Shown: positions 10,205 to 19,763, counted from the stretch's first letter. The stretch: DNA of 64,000 bases from Streptomyces tauricus (GCF_014650955.1 NZ_BMVY01000003.1:1-64000); one strand, 5' to 3'. Translations and numbers: made by a program. The notes: generated from the sequence alone by a model not told the origin.

Positions 10205-11008
10205 GTGGCCGGACCGACCACCGCCGAACGCGGCGCACGGCAAGACCGGCAGGATCCGGCCTCCGGCCCGCCCCGGCCGCCGCTCCTCGAAAGGCTGAAG
10301 AGGCTGCCGAAGCCTCGAACGCTCATTGTTGTGATGGTCTGTCTGGCCCTGCTCGCCGCGAGCGGGGCCTGGATCCTCTACGGCTCGCAGTGGACGCGCG
10401 TGGAGCGGGTATCGGCCACCGGGACCCGGGTCCTGACGGCCGCACAGGTCGTCGAGGCGGCCGACGTCCCGGTCGGATCACCGTTGATTTCAGTCGACAC
10501 CGCTGTGATTGAGGCAAGACTGCTCCGGAAATTGCCCCGAATTGACTCGGTTGACGTCGTCCGCTCCTGGCCCCATGGAATCGGGCTGAAAGTAACTGAG
10601 CGTAGGCCGGTCCTGATTGTCGAAAAGGGCGGAAAGTTCGTCGAAGTGGACGCCAAGGGTGTGCGATATGCCACGGTTTCGCGTGCCCCGCAGGGCGTAC
10701 CCGTACTGGAATTGACGGTGTCCCACACCGCGGGTCTGCGCCGCTTCGGCACCGACCGGCTGGTGCGCGAGGCGGTGCTCGTGGCCCGTTCCCTTCCGGC
10801 CGCGGTCGCCCGCGCCACCCAGGTCGTCAAGGTCCGTTCGTACGACTCCGTCACGCTGGAGTTGAGCGGGGACCGCACCGTCGACTGGGGCAGTGGTGAG
10901 AAGGGCCGCGCCAAGGCGCATACGCTCATCGCTCTCATGAAAGCCGCTCCAGGGGCGGGACACTTCGACGTAAGTGTTCCCACCGCCCCTGCGTCATCAG
11001 GGAGTTGA
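10205..11008 (+). CDS. ftsQ: Cell division protein FtsQ
   Basis: Single-pass divisome protein. GTG 10205 is preceded by GGCAGGGGA; the frame is open further upstream only as a shadow of murG. 267 residues: a cytoplasmic tail of about 40 residues rich in Arg/Pro, one membrane helix (about residues 39-60, VVMVCLALLAASGAWILY), then a POTRA domain and the FtsQ beta domain outside. Codons from about 10481 to 10730 use many A/T third positions, unlike neighbouring genes. It leads into the ftsZ promoter region. Confidence 0.92.
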   Translation: MAGPTTAERGARQDRQDPASGPPRPPLLERLKRLPKPRTLIVVMVCLALLAASGAWILYGSQWTRVERVSATGTRVLTAAQVVEAADVPVGSPLISVDTAVIEARLLRKLPRIDSVDVVRSWPHGIGLKVTERRPVLIVEKGGKFVEVDAKGVRYATVSRAPQGVPVLELTVSHTAGLRRFGTDRLVREAVLVARSLPAAVARATQVVKVRSYDSVTLELSGDRTVDWGSGEKGRAKAHTLIALMKAAPGAGHFDVSVPTAPASSGS

Positions 11009-11283
11009 CGCACATCTGCGCAGGCCAGCACCCTGGTTGGGCAGCGACATGGCTGATCACATAGGGTGAAAAGAAAAACGGGAGGTTCGGCGTGTTCGTT
11101 GAACGTGCGCCACTTGTCGACTTAGTGTCCTGTTCGGAAGAGTCCAAGGAACAGACACACTGGTAACCCTAAACTTCAGCGTTAGGGTTCGGGTCGGCGT
11201 TCGGACCGTCCCATTCGGCATCAGTCGTCGGATCGCGACCGTGCGAGGCGACGACACGTAACTCGAGGCGAGAGGCCTTCGAC
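11009..11283 (+). promoter_or_regulatory. ftsZ upstream control region
   Basis: 275 bp without a gene between ftsQ and ftsZ, more AT-rich than its surroundings. In S. coelicolor ftsZ has several promoters, one of them developmental and dependent on the WhiA/WhiB regulators; WhiA recognises GACAC. Here I see GTGTC at 11125-11129, GACAC at 11154-11158 and GACAC at 11253-11257. The first two sit in a hyphenated dyad (11125-11135 with 11149-11158). A perfect dyad AACCCTAA/TTAGGGTT follows at 11165-11189. I cannot place the -10/-35 boxes with confidence. Confidence 0.65.
11165..11189. repeat. 8-bp inverted repeat AACCCTAA-N9-TTAGGGTT
   Basis: Perfect 8-bp arms (11165-11172 and 11182-11189) around the loop ACTTCAGCG, 95 bp before the ftsZ start. 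It lacks a T-tract and is AT-rich for this genome, so an operator or promoter element is more likely than a terminator. Function not known to me. Confidence 0.6.
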
Positions 11284-12480
11284 GTGGCAGCACCGCAGAA
11301 CTACCTCGCAGTCATCAAAGTCATCGGTGTCGGCGGCGGTGGTGTCAATGCCATCAACCGGATGATCGAGGTCGGTCTCAAGGGTGTCGAGTTCATCGCC
11401 ATCAACACGGACGCCCAGGCGCTGTTGATGAGCGACGCCGACGTCAAGCTCGACGTCGGCCGCGAACTCACCCGCGGACTCGGCGCCGGAGCCAACCCGG
11501 CCGTCGGCCGCAAGGCCGCGGAGGATCACCGCGAGGAGATCGAGGAGGTCCTCAAGGGGGCCGACATGGTCTTCGTGACGGCCGGCGAGGGCGGCGGCAC
11601 CGGTACCGGCGGCGCGCCGGTGGTGGCCAACATCGCCCGCTCGCTCGGCGCGCTCACCATCGGCGTGGTGACCCGCCCCTTCACCTTCGAGGGCCGGCGC
11701 CGCGCCAACCAGGCCGAGGACGGCATCGCGGAACTCCGCGAAGAGGTCGACACCCTCATCGTCATCCCGAACGACCGGCTGCTGTCCATCTCGGACCGCC
11801 AGGTCTCGGTCCTCGACGCGTTCAAGTCGGCGGACCAGGTCCTGCTCTCCGGTGTTCAGGGCATCACCGACCTCATCACCACACCCGGTCTGATCAACCT
11901 CGACTTCGCCGACGTCAAGTCCGTGATGTCCGAGGCCGGTTCGGCCCTCATGGGCATCGGCTCGGCCCGCGGCGACGACCGCGCGGTGGCGGCCGCCGAG
12001 ATGGCGATCTCCTCGCCGCTCCTGGAAGCCTCCATCGACGGCGCACGGGGCGTCCTGCTCTCCATCTCCGGCGGCTCCGACCTCGGCCTGTTCGAGATCA
12101 ACGAGGCCGCCCAGCTGGTGAGCGAGGCCGCGCACCCCGAGGCCAACATCATCTTCGGCGCGGTCATCGACGACGCGCTCGGCGACGAGGTACGGGTCAC
12201 CGTCATCGCCGCCGGGTTCGACGGCGGGCAGCCCCCGTCCAAGCGGGACACCGTGCTCGGCTCGTCCTCGGCCAAGCGCGACGAGCCCGCACCGGCCCGG
12301 GCGGGCGACAGCCGGCCGTCCTTCGGTTCGCTCGGCAGCGTCACGCCCAAGGAGGCGCCGGAGCCCGCTCCGGAGCCCGCGAGCAGCGAACTGCCGCCCG
12401 TCTCCCCGCCGGTCCCGTCCTCGCGGACCTACTCCGACAGCGCGGCGGAGGAGCTGGACGTGCCGGACTTCCTCAAGTGA
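11284..12480 (+). CDS. ftsZ: Cell division GTPase FtsZ
   Basis: Tubulin-like GTPase that forms Z rings, and ladders of rings in sporulating hyphae. 398 residues from GTG 11284. The tubulin signature GGGTGTG is at about residues 105-111, the early glycine loop [12 protein letters not shown] is near residue 15, the T7-loop segment NLDFADV near residue 206, and the conserved C-terminal tail DVPDFLK binds partners such as SepF. A variable Pro/Ser/Glu-rich linker (residues about 320-385) precedes the tail. The stop overlaps the start of the next gene (GTGA). Regulation is suggested by the elements at 11125-11257. Confidence 0.98.
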   Translation: MAAPQNYLAVIKVIGVGGGGVNAINRMIEVGLKGVEFIAINTDAQALLMSDADVKLDVGRELTRGLGAGANPAVGRKAAEDHREEIEEVLKGADMVFVTAGEGGGTGTGGAPVVANIARSLGALTIGVVTRPFTFEGRRRANQAEDGIAELREEVDTLIVIPNDRLLSISDRQVSVLDAFKSADQVLLSGVQGITDLITTPGLINLDFADVKSVMSEAGSALMGIGSARGDDRAVAAAEMAISSPLLEASIDGARGVLLSISGGSDLGLFEINEAAQLVSEAAHPEANIIFGAVIDDALGDEVRVTVIAAGFDGGQPPSKRDTVLGSSSAKRDEPAPARAGDSRPSFGSLGSVTPKEAPEPAPEPASSELPPVSPPVPSSRTYSDSAAEELDVPDFLK

Positions 12481-13214
12481 TAGGACGGCGCTCCTCGGTG
12501 AGCACCGTGAGCGGCGCGCACTTCGCCTTCACCGACAGGTGGGGCGGGGTGAGCGCCGTTCCGTACGAAGAGCTCAATCTCGGCGGGGCGGTCGGCGACG
12601 ACCCGGAGTCCGTACGGACCAACCGTGAACTGGCGGCCAAGTCGCTCGGTCTCGACCCGGCGCGGGTCGTCTGGATGAACCAGGTCCACGGACCCGACGT
12701 GGCCGTGGTCGACGAGCCCTGGGGCGAGCGCCCGGTGCCGGAGGTCGACGCCGTCGTCACCGCTCGCCGTGACCTCGCCCTCGCCGTGCTCACCGCGGAC
12801 TGCACCCCCGTGCTGCTCGCGGACCCCGTCGCCGGGGTCGTGGCCGCCGCCCACGCGGGACGGCCGGGCATGGTCGCCGGGGTCGTACCCGCCGCGGTCG
12901 GGGCCATGGCGGAACTCGGCGCCGAACCGGCGCGGATCGTCGCCCGCACCGGCCCCGCCGTCTGCGGACGGTGCTACGAGGTGCCGGACGCGATGCGGGC
13001 CGAGGTCGCGGCCGTCGAGCCCGCGGCGTACGCCGAGACCAGTTGGGGCACGCCGGCGGTCGATGTGACCGCGGGGGTGCACGCGCAGCTGGAACGGCTC
13101 GGGGTGCGCGACCGGGAGCAGTCGCCGGTCTGCACGATCGAGTCGGACGATCATTTCTCGTACCGTCGGGACGGCCTCACCGGCCGCCTCGCGGGCTATG
13201 TGTGGCTGGACTGA
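12477..13214 (+). CDS. pgeF: YlmD/PgeF, multicopper-polyphenol-oxidase fold purine phosphorylase
   Basis: Member of the YfiH/LACC1 family (Pfam Cu-oxidase_4). Members act as purine nucleoside phosphorylases or adenosine deaminases, and some edit peptidoglycan precursors. 245 residues. Candidate metal-site residues are QVHGPDV (His), [11 protein letters not shown] (Cys) and AAHAGRPGM (His). It begins at GTG 12477, overlapping the ftsZ stop by 4 bp, so it is coupled to ftsZ translation. It is followed after 6 bp by ylmE, the order found in many Gram-positive dcw clusters. Confidence 0.85.
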   Translation: MIGRRSSVSTVSGAHFAFTDRWGGVSAVPYEELNLGGAVGDDPESVRTNRELAAKSLGLDPARVVWMNQVHGPDVAVVDEPWGERPVPEVDAVVTARRDLALAVLTADCTPVLLADPVAGVVAAAHAGRPGMVAGVVPAAVGAMAELGAEPARIVARTGPAVCGRCYEVPDAMRAEVAAVEPAAYAETSWGTPAVDVTAGVHAQLERLGVRDREQSPVCTIESDDHFSYRRDGLTGRLAGYVWLD

Positions 13215-13220
13215 TCGGGT

Positions 13221-13955
13221 ATGACGGACCGCAGGACCGAACTCGCCGGGAATCTGGCGCACGTGGAGGAGCGGATCGCCGCCGCCTGTGCGTCGGCCGG
13301 GCGCAAGCGTGAAGAGGTGACCCTGATCGTGGTCACCAAGACCTACCCCGCCGAGGATGTGCGGATCCTGTCGGAACTCGGTGTGCGGCACGTCGCCGAG
13401 AACCGTGACCAGGACGCGGCGCCCAAGGCCGCGGCCTGTTCCGATCTGCCCCTGTCCTGGCACTTCGTGGGCCAGTTGCAGACCAACAAAGTGCGTTCCG
13501 TGGTCGGTTACGCCGATGTCGTGCAGTCGGTCGACCGGGCCAGGCTCGTCACCGCCCTGTCCAAGGAAGCGGTGCGGACGGAGCGCGAGGTGGGCTGTCT
13601 CATCCAGGTTGCGCTCGACGCGGAGCAGTCCGCGACGGGAAAGGGTGGACTGGGGGAGCGCGGTGGTGTAGGGGTCGACGGCGTCGAGGAGTTGGGCGAA
13701 CTCGTCGCCCGGTCCCCGGGTCTGAGGCTCGCCGGACTGATGACCGTCGCTCCGCTCACCGGCCCGTACGCGGGGCGTGAACAGGCGGCGTTCGAGCGCC
13801 TGATGGATTTGTCGACTGACCTGCGCCGGGCTCATCCGGCTGCCACGATGGTCTCGGCAGGGATGAGTGCGGACCTCGAACACGCGGTGACGGCCGGAGC
13901 GACACATGTACGCGTCGGCACTGCGGTACTCGGCGTCCGCCCCAGGCTCGGGTAA
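13221..13955 (+). CDS. ylmE: YggS/YlmE family PLP-homeostasis protein
   Basis: Alanine-racemase-fold, PLP-binding protein (COG0325) that controls the pyridoxal phosphate pool and often sits beside ftsZ. 244 residues. The PLP lysine is in VTKTYP (about residue 37), followed by AENRDQDA and [13 protein letters not shown], and near the end MSADLEHAV and [12 protein letters not shown] 13221. It lies six bases after pgeF and 127 bp before sepF. Confidence 0.92.
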   Translation: MTDRRTELAGNLAHVEERIAAACASAGRKREEVTLIVVTKTYPAEDVRILSELGVRHVAENRDQDAAPKAAACSDLPLSWHFVGQLQTNKVRSVVGYADVVQSVDRARLVTALSKEAVRTEREVGCLIQVALDAEQSATGKGGLGERGGVGVDGVEELGELVARSPGLRLAGLMTVAPLTGPYAGREQAAFERLMDLSTDLRRAHPAATMVSAGMSADLEHAVTAGATHVRVGTAVLGVRPRLG

Positions 13956-14082
13956 CGTCGCCAAGAAGTCGGACCACAGCAGAAAATATGGTCATTACCG
14001 CCGCTGGCGGGCAGACGACCTCGTGGATCGCGGGCACTTGGCAACAGTCAGCCGATCCACCACAGAGCGGAGGACTCAGAGC

Positions 14083-14724
14083 ATGGCCGGCGCGATGCGC
14101 AAGATGGCGGTCTACCTCGGCCTCGTGGAGGACGATGGGTACGACGGCAGGGGCTTCGACCCCGATGACGACTTCGAGCCCGAGCTTGATCCTGAGCCCG
14201 AGCGGGACCGCCGACGGCACGAGCCGTCGCATCAGTCGCACCAGCCACACCAGTCCCAAAGGGACGAACCGGTACGAGTGGTGCATCCACCGGTGCAGCG
14301 CGAGCCCGTGCCCCATTCCGCTTCGCTGGGCGCGGAATCCGGCCGCCCGGCCCGCATCGCCCCCGTGGCGTCCATCACACAAGAACGTCAAAGCCTGGAG
14401 AAGAACGCACCGGTGATCATGCCCAAGGTCGTGTCGGAACGAGAGCCGTACAGGATCACCACGCTGCACCCCCGGACCTACAACGAGGCCCGTACCATCG
14501 GGGAACACTTCCGTGAGGGCACCCCGGTGATCATGAATCTGACCGAGATGGATGACACGGACGCCAAGCGACTTGTCGACTTTGCGGCTGGTTTGGTGTT
14601 TGGTCTCCACGGGAGCATCGAGCGGGTGACGCAGAAGGTGTTCCTGTTGTCGCCTGCTAACGTCGATGTCACGGCGGAGGACAAGGCTCGCATCGCAGAG
14701 GGCGGGTTCTTCAACCAGAGCTGA
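14083..14724 (+). CDS. sepF: Cell division protein SepF
   Basis: Membrane-tethering and bundling partner of FtsZ; Streptomyces lacks FtsA, so SepF is the likely Z-ring anchor. ATG 14083 is preceded by GCGGAGGA (14066-14073); the longer open frame from 13906 overlaps ylmE. 213 residues: an N-terminal amphipathic start ([14 protein letters not shown]), a long acidic then His/Gln-rich linker to about residue 110, and the SepF domain with [23 protein letters not shown] and [13 protein letters not shown]. Confidence 0.95.
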   Translation: MAGAMRKMAVYLGLVEDDGYDGRGFDPDDDFEPELDPEPERDRRRHEPSHQSHQPHQSQRDEPVRVVHPPVQREPVPHSASLGAESGRPARIAPVASITQERQSLEKNAPVIMPKVVSEREPYRITTLHPRTYNEARTIGEHFREGTPVIMNLTEMDDTDAKRLVDFAAGLVFGLHGSIERVTQKVFLLSPANVDVTAEDKARIAEGGFFNQS

Positions 14725-14774
14725 GACGCAGGACCGGAGCAGCAGGGAAACAGGGGAGAGGGACGCACGGAATC

Positions 14775-15059
14775 ATGAGCGTGGTCGGGCAGGTTCTCTA
14801 CGTCGTGCTGATGTGTTTCCTCATCGTGCTGATCTTCCGGTTGGTCATGGACTACGTGTTCCAGTTCGCCCGCTCATGGCAACCCGGCAAGGCGATGGTG
14901 GTCGTTCTTGAGGCGACCTACACTGTCACTGATCCACCGCTCAAGCTTCTGCGGCGGTTCATTCCGCCGCTACGTCTCGGGGGCGTGGCGCTCGACCTGT
15001 CCTTCTTCGTACTGATGATCATCGTCTACATCCTGATCTCCGTTGTGAGCCGGCTGTGA
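14775..15059 (+). CDS. ylmG: YggT/YlmG family membrane protein
   Basis: 94 residues with two hydrophobic helices (about 5-30 and 68-92) separated by a loop containing PLKLLRRFIPP, the YggT-family signature. Family members sit in dcw clusters between sepF and divIVA and affect division or envelope integrity; the exact role is not settled. ATG 14775 with a GGGGAGAGG site just upstream; 50 bp after sepF and 55 bp before divIVA. Confidence 0.9.
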   Translation: MSVVGQVLYVVLMCFLIVLIFRLVMDYVFQFARSWQPGKAMVVVLEATYTVTDPPLKLLRRFIPPLRLGGVALDLSFFVLMIIVYILISVVSRL

Positions 15060-15114
15060 ACGATACGGTCTTGCCGAACGCCGACGATGCCGACGACTAC
15101 GTTGAGGTGAAGAG

Positions 15115-16332
15115 ATGCCGTTGACCCCCGAGGACGTGCGGAACAAGCAGTTCACGACCGTCCGCCTCCGAGAAGGCTATGACGAGGACGAGGTCGATGC
15201 CTTCCTCGATGAGGTCGAAGCCGAACTGACCCGCCTGCTCCGCGAGAACGAGGACCTGCGCGCCAAGCTGGCCGCCGCCACACGCGCCGCCGCGCAGAAC
15301 CAGCAACAGGGCATGCGCAAGCCTCCCGAACAGCAGGATCAGCAGCAACAGCAGGGTCCGCCGCAGGGCATGCGAGGCGGTCCCGGCGCTCCCGTGCCCG
15401 CCGGCATATCGGGCCCGCCGCAGCAGCAGATGGGCGGCCCCATGGGCGGCCCGCCCCAGCTGCCGAGCGGCGCCCCGCAGCTTCCCGCCGGCCCCAGCTC
15501 CCAGGGCCAGCAGGGTCCCGGTCAGATGGGCCAGGGCCCCATGGGTCAGGGTCCGATGGGCCAGGGCCCCATGGGTCAGGGCGGAATGGGCCAGGGCGGT
15601 ATGGGACAGGGTCCCGGCCCCATGCAGGGACAGATGCAGCAGCAGATGCCCCAGCAGATGGGCGGCCCGATGGGCGGTCCCATGGGTGGTCCGATGGGCG
15701 GGCACGGCCCGCAGATGGGACAGCCCGGTCAGGGCCCCGGTGGCGACAGCGCCGCCCGGGTGCTCTCGCTGGCGCAGCAGACCGCCGACCAGGCGATCGC
15801 CGAGGCCCGTTCCGAGGCCAACAAGATCGTCGGTGAGGCCCGCAGCCGCGCCGAGGGTCTGGAGCGCGACGCCCGTGCCAAGGCCGACGCCCTGGAGCGG
15901 GACGCGCAGGAGAAGCACCGCGTCGCGATGGGCTCCCTGGAGTCCGCCCGCGCCACGCTGGAGCGCAAGGTCGAGGACCTGCGGGGCTTCGAGCGCGAGT
16001 ACCGTACGCGTCTGAAGTCCTACCTGGAGTCGCAGCTGCGTCAGCTGGAGACCCAGGCCGACGACTCGCTGGCTCCGCCGCGTACCCCGGCGACCGCCTC
16101 GCTTCCGTCGTCGCCCAGCCCGTCCATGGCTCCGGCCGGGGCGAGCGCGCCGTCCTACGGTGGCAACCCGATGGGTGGGCCCGGTCCCGGTGCCCCGTCC
16201 TACGGCGGCCAGCAGCAGATGTCGCCGGCCATGACGCAGCCGATGGCGCCGGTTCGGCCGCAGGGGCCCTCGCCCATGCAGCAGGCGCCTTCGCCGATGC
16301 GTGGGTTTCTGATCGACGAGGACGACAACTGA
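15115..16332 (+). CDS. divIVA: Polar growth protein DivIVA
   Basis: Coiled-coil scaffold that marks hyphal tips and directs tip wall growth; essential in Streptomyces. 405 residues. The N-terminal lipid-binding domain has [20 protein letters not shown], followed by a short coiled coil to about residue 58. Then comes a Gly/Pro/Met/Gln-rich linker (about 60-210) built of MGQGP- and MGGP-like repeats, a second long coiled coil (about 215-320) rich in Ala/Glu/Arg, and a Pro/Ser/Gly/Met-rich tail. ATG 15115 is preceded by GAGGTGAAGAG. Last gene of the cluster; a strong hairpin follows. Confidence 0.96.
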   Translation: MPLTPEDVRNKQFTTVRLREGYDEDEVDAFLDEVEAELTRLLRENEDLRAKLAAATRAAAQNQQQGMRKPPEQQDQQQQQGPPQGMRGGPGAPVPAGISGPPQQQMGGPMGGPPQLPSGAPQLPAGPSSQGQQGPGQMGQGPMGQGPMGQGPMGQGGMGQGGMGQGPGPMQGQMQQQMPQQMGGPMGGPMGGPMGGHGPQMGQPGQGPGGDSAARVLSLAQQTADQAIAEARSEANKIVGEARSRAEGLERDARAKADALERDAQEKHRVAMGSLESARATLERKVEDLRGFEREYRTRLKSYLESQLRQLETQADDSLAPPRTPATASLPSSPSPSMAPAGASAPSYGGNPMGGPGPGAPSYGGQQQMSPAMTQPMAPVRPQGPSPMQQAPSPMRGFLIDEDDN

Positions 16333-16370
16333 CGGCCTCCGGTACGCCTTAGGCGTCGGCAGCGTTCAGG

Positions 16371-16400
16371 GCGGAGCCCCCGGTTATCCGGGGGCTCCGC
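16371..16400 (+). terminator. divIVA terminator
   Basis: Perfect 13-bp inverted repeat (16371-16383 with 16388-16400, loop TTAT) 39 bp after the divIVA stop, followed by CCGTTTTCG. A typical strong intrinsic-type hairpin at the end of the dcw cluster. Confidence 0.85.
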
Positions 16401-16442
16401 CCGTTTTCGTCGCCACTTTCGTGTCTGCGAGGCGGGACGAGT

Positions 16443-16482
16443 AAGGCCCCGGTCCACCAAGTTTCTGGTGGGCCGGGGCCTT
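16443..16482. terminator. Second hairpin between convergent divIVA and ileS
   Basis: 17-bp stem with one T/G mismatch (16443-16459 with 16466-16482, loop AGTTTC), followed on the + strand by TTTTC. It lies between two convergent genes and may stop read-through from either side. Confidence 0.75.
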
Positions 16483-16558
16483 TTCGGTGCGCTGGGCTGG
16501 GGCTCGGGTCACGCGGCGTCGGTGGCGGCCTGCGCTTGCAGGGTGCCGCTGCGCCCAC

Positions 16559-16581
16559 CCGTGCCGCCCCTAGCGGCACGG
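16559..16581 (-). terminator. Probable ileS terminator
   Basis: 9-bp perfect inverted repeat (CCGTGCCGC/GCGGCACGG, loop CCCTA) 20 bp beyond the ileS stop codon on the - strand. Confidence 0.6.
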
Positions 16582-16601
16582 ATGCCCGCAGCTGGGAGGG
16601 G

Positions 16602-19600
16602 CTAGGAGTGCTTGCGGAGGTGGAATGTCAGGGACAGCGGGTCGTCCGTGAAGGCGGGGCCGTAGGTGTCGTCCGGCTCGCCCTGGGCGAAGTCTGTTGC
16701 CAGGACCTCGTCGGCGATCAGGGTGGAGTGTTCCGTGAGGGCCGCGATGACCTTCGGGTCCGTGGACGTCCAGCGCAGGGCGATCCGGTCGGCCACGTCG
16801 AGGCCGCTGTTCTTGCGGGCCTCCTGGATCAGGCGGATGGCGTCCCGCGCCAGGCCCGCCTGGCGCAGCTCCTCCGTCAGCTCCAGGTCGAGCGCGACCG
16901 TGGCACCGGAGTCCGAGGCGACGGACCAGCCCTCGCGCGGGGTCTCTGTGATGATGACCTCATCCGGGGCGAGCGTGACGGTCTCGCCGTCGACCTCCAC
17001 CGACGCCGTACCTTCGCGCAGGGCCAGCGACAGCGCTGCCGCGTCCGCCTCGGCGACGGCCTTCGCCACCGCCTGGACGCCCTTGCCGAACCGCTTGCCC
17101 AGCGCGCGGAAGTTCGCCTTGGCCGTCGTGTCCACCAGTGAACCACCGACCTCGGACAGTGACGCGAGCGAGCTCACGTTCAGCTCCTCGGTGATCTGCG
17201 CGTGCAGCTCACGGTCCAGGGAGCCGAAACCGGTCGCCGCGACCAGAGCGCGGGACAGCGGCTGGCGGGTCTTCACACCCGACTCCGCGCGCGTGGCACG
17301 GCCCAGCTCCACGAGACGGCGTACGAGCACCATCTGCTTCGACAGCTCCGGGTCGATGGCGGACAGGTCCGCCTCCGGCCAGGTCGACAGGTGCACGGAC
17401 TCCGGGGCGTCGGCGGACACCGGCACCACGAGGTCCTGCCAGACCCGCTCGGTGATGAACGGGGTCAGCGGCGCCATCAGTCGCGTGACCGTCTCGACGA
17501 CCTCGTGCAGGGTGCGCAGCGCCGCCTTGTCGCCCTGCCAGAAGCGGCGGCGGGAGCGGCGTACGTACCAGTTCGACAGGTCGTCGACGAAGGCCGAGAG
17601 CAGCTTGCCGGCGCGCTGGGTGTCGTACGACTCCAGAGCCTGCGTCACCTGGTCGGTGAGTGCGTGGAGTTCGGACAGGAGCCAGCGGTCGAGGACCGGG
17701 CGGTCCGCCGGGGCCGGGTCGGCCTCGCTGGGCGCCCAGCCCGCCGTGCGCGCGTACAGGGCCTGGAAGGCGACCGTGTTCCAGTACGTGAGGAGCGTCT
17801 TGCGGACGACCTCCTGGATGGTGCCGTGGCCGACGCGGCGGGCCGCCCAGGGAGAGCCGCCGGCTGCCATGAACCACCGCACGGCGTCGGCGCCGTGCTG
17901 GTCCATCAGCGGGATCGGCTGCAGGATGTTGCCCAGGTGCTTGGACATCTTGCGGCCGTCCTCGGCGAGGATGTGGCCGAGGCAGACCACGTTCTCGTAC
18001 GACGACTTGTCGAAGACCAGCGTGCCGACCGCCATCAGCGTGTAGAACCAGCCGCGGGTCTGGTCGATGGCCTCCGAGATGAACTGCGCCGGGTAGCGGC
18101 TCTCGAACAGCTCCTTGTTCTTGTACGGGTAGCCCCACTGCGCGAACGGCATCGAACCCGAGTCGTACCAGGCGTCGATGACCTCCGGCACGCGCGTGGC
18201 CGTCTTCTCGCAGCTCGGGCAGGCGAAGGTGACCTCGTCGATGAACGGGCGGTGCGGGTCCAGCTCCGACTGGTCGGTGCCCGTCAGCTCGGTGAGCTCC
18301 GCGCGGGAGCCCACGACGGTGAGGTGGTCGTCCTCACAGCGCCAGATCGGCAGCGGGGTGCCCCAGTAGCGGTTGCGGGACAGCGCCCAGTCGATGTTGT
18401 TGTTCAGCCAGTCCCCGTAGCGGCCGTTCTTGACCGAGTCCGGGAACCAGTTGGTCTTCTCGTTCTCCTGGAGGAGCCGGTCCTTGACCGCCGTGGTGCG
18501 GATGTACCAGGACGGCTGCGCGTAGTAGAGGAGCGCGGTGTGGCAGCGCCAGCAGTGCGGGTAACTGTGCTCGTACGGGATGTGCTTGAAGAGCAGACCG
18601 CGGTCCTGGAGGTCTTCCGTGAGCTTTTCGTCGGCCTTCTTGAAGAAGACACCGCCCACGAGGGGGACGTCCTCCTCGAAGGTGCCGTCCGGGCGCACGG
18701 GGTTGACCACCGGCAGTCCGTACTCACGGCACACCTTGAGGTCGTCCTCACCGAAGGCGGGGGACTGGTGGACCAGACCCGTACCGTCCTCGGTCGTCAC
18801 GTACTCCGCGTTGACCACGTAGTGGGCGGGCTCGTCCTTCGGGAACTCGACGAGCTCGAAGGGGCGCTGGTACGTCCAGCGCTCCATCTCGGCGCCCGTG
18901 AACGACTGGCCGGTGGTCTCCCAGCCCTCGCCGAGGGACTTCCCGACGAGCGGCTCGGCGACGACGAGCTTCTCCCGGCCGTCCGTCGCGACCACGTACG
19001 TCACGTCGGGGTGCGCGGCGACCGCCGTGTTGGACACCAGGGTCCACGGGGTCGTCGTCCACACCAGCAGCGCGGCCTCGCCCGCGAGCGGACCGGAGGT
19101 GAGCGGGAAACGGACGAACACCGAAGGGTCGACGACCGTCTCGTAGCCCTGCGCCAGCTCGTGGTCGGACAGGCCCGTGCCGCAGCGCGGGCACCAGGGG
19201 GCGACGCGGTGGTCCTGGGTCAGCAGACCCTTGTTGAAGATCTCCTTGAGCGACCACCAGACGGATTCGATGTACTCCGGGTCCATCGTCCGGTACGGGT
19301 CGTTCAGGTCGGCCCAGTAGCCCATGCGGGTCGTGAGCTCTTCGAACGCGTCGGTGTGGCGGGTCACGGACTCACGGCACTTGGCGTTGAACTCGGCGAT
19401 GCCGTACGCCTCGATGTCCTTCTTGCCGTTGAAGCCCAGTTCCTTCTCGACCGCCAGCTCCACCGGGAGGCCGTGGCAGTCCCAGCCGGCCTTGCGGCCC
19501 ACGTGGTAGCCGCGCATGGTGCGGAAGCGCGGGAAGACGTCCTTGAAGACGCGGGCCTCGATGTGGTGGGCGCCCGGCATGCCGTTGGCCGTGGGCGGGC

Positions 19601-19763
19601 CTTCGTAGAACACCCACTCGGGGCGGCCCTCGGACTGCTCCAGGGTCTTGGCGAAGATCTTCTGCTCGCTCCAGAAGTCGAGCACGGCGTGCTCGAGAGC
19701 GGGCAGGTCGACCTGGGCCGGCACCTGGCGGTACTGCGGCTGTGTACTCGGCTGCGTATCCAA
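16602..19763 (-). CDS. ileS: Isoleucyl-tRNA synthetase (type II, GXHH signature)
   Basis: Class I synthetase charging tRNA-Ile, with an editing domain. TTG 19763 is chosen because GGAGG lies 7 bp upstream; the frame stays open 31 codons further but runs into the T-box leader. 1053 residues, in the range of eukaryote-like type II IleRS. The first signature reads ANGMPGAHH (residues 59-67): where most enzymes have HXGH, this one has GAHH. The second signature is KMSKH. Editing-domain and C-terminal anticodon-binding regions are full length. Expression is probably governed by the upstream T-box. Confidence 0.96.
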   Translation of the reverse strand: MDTQPSTQPQYRQVPAQVDLPALEHAVLDFWSEQKIFAKTLEQSEGRPEWVFYEGPPTANGMPGAHHIEARVFKDVFPRFRTMRGYHVGRKAGWDCHGLPVELAVEKELGFNGKKDIEAYGIAEFNAKCRESVTRHTDAFEELTTRMGYWADLNDPYRTMDPEYIESVWWSLKEIFNKGLLTQDHRVAPWCPRCGTGLSDHELAQGYETVVDPSVFVRFPLTSGPLAGEAALLVWTTTPWTLVSNTAVAAHPDVTYVVATDGREKLVVAEPLVGKSLGEGWETTGQSFTGAEMERWTYQRPFELVEFPKDEPAHYVVNAEYVTTEDGTGLVHQSPAFGEDDLKVCREYGLPVVNPVRPDGTFEEDVPLVGGVFFKKADEKLTEDLQDRGLLFKHIPYEHSYPHCWRCHTALLYYAQPSWYIRTTAVKDRLLQENEKTNWFPDSVKNGRYGDWLNNNIDWALSRNRYWGTPLPIWRCEDDHLTVVGSRAELTELTGTDQSELDPHRPFIDEVTFACPSCEKTATRVPEVIDAWYDSGSMPFAQWGYPYKNKELFESRYPAQFISEAIDQTRGWFYTLMAVGTLVFDKSSYENVVCLGHILAEDGRKMSKHLGNILQPIPLMDQHGADAVRWFMAAGGSPWAARRVGHGTIQEVVRKTLLTYWNTVAFQALYARTAGWAPSEADPAPADRPVLDRWLLSELHALTDQVTQALESYDTQRAGKLLSAFVDDLSNWYVRRSRRRFWQGDKAALRTLHEVVETVTRLMAPLTPFITERVWQDLVVPVSADAPESVHLSTWPEADLSAIDPELSKQMVLVRRLVELGRATRAESGVKTRQPLSRALVAATGFGSLDRELHAQITEELNVSSLASLSEVGGSLVDTTAKANFRALGKRFGKGVQAVAKAVAEADAAALSLALREGTASVEVDGETVTLAPDEVIITETPREGWSVASDSGATVALDLELTEELRQAGLARDAIRLIQEARKNSGLDVADRIALRWTSTDPKVIAALTEHSTLIADEVLATDFAQGEPDDTYGPAFTDDPLSLTFHLRKHS

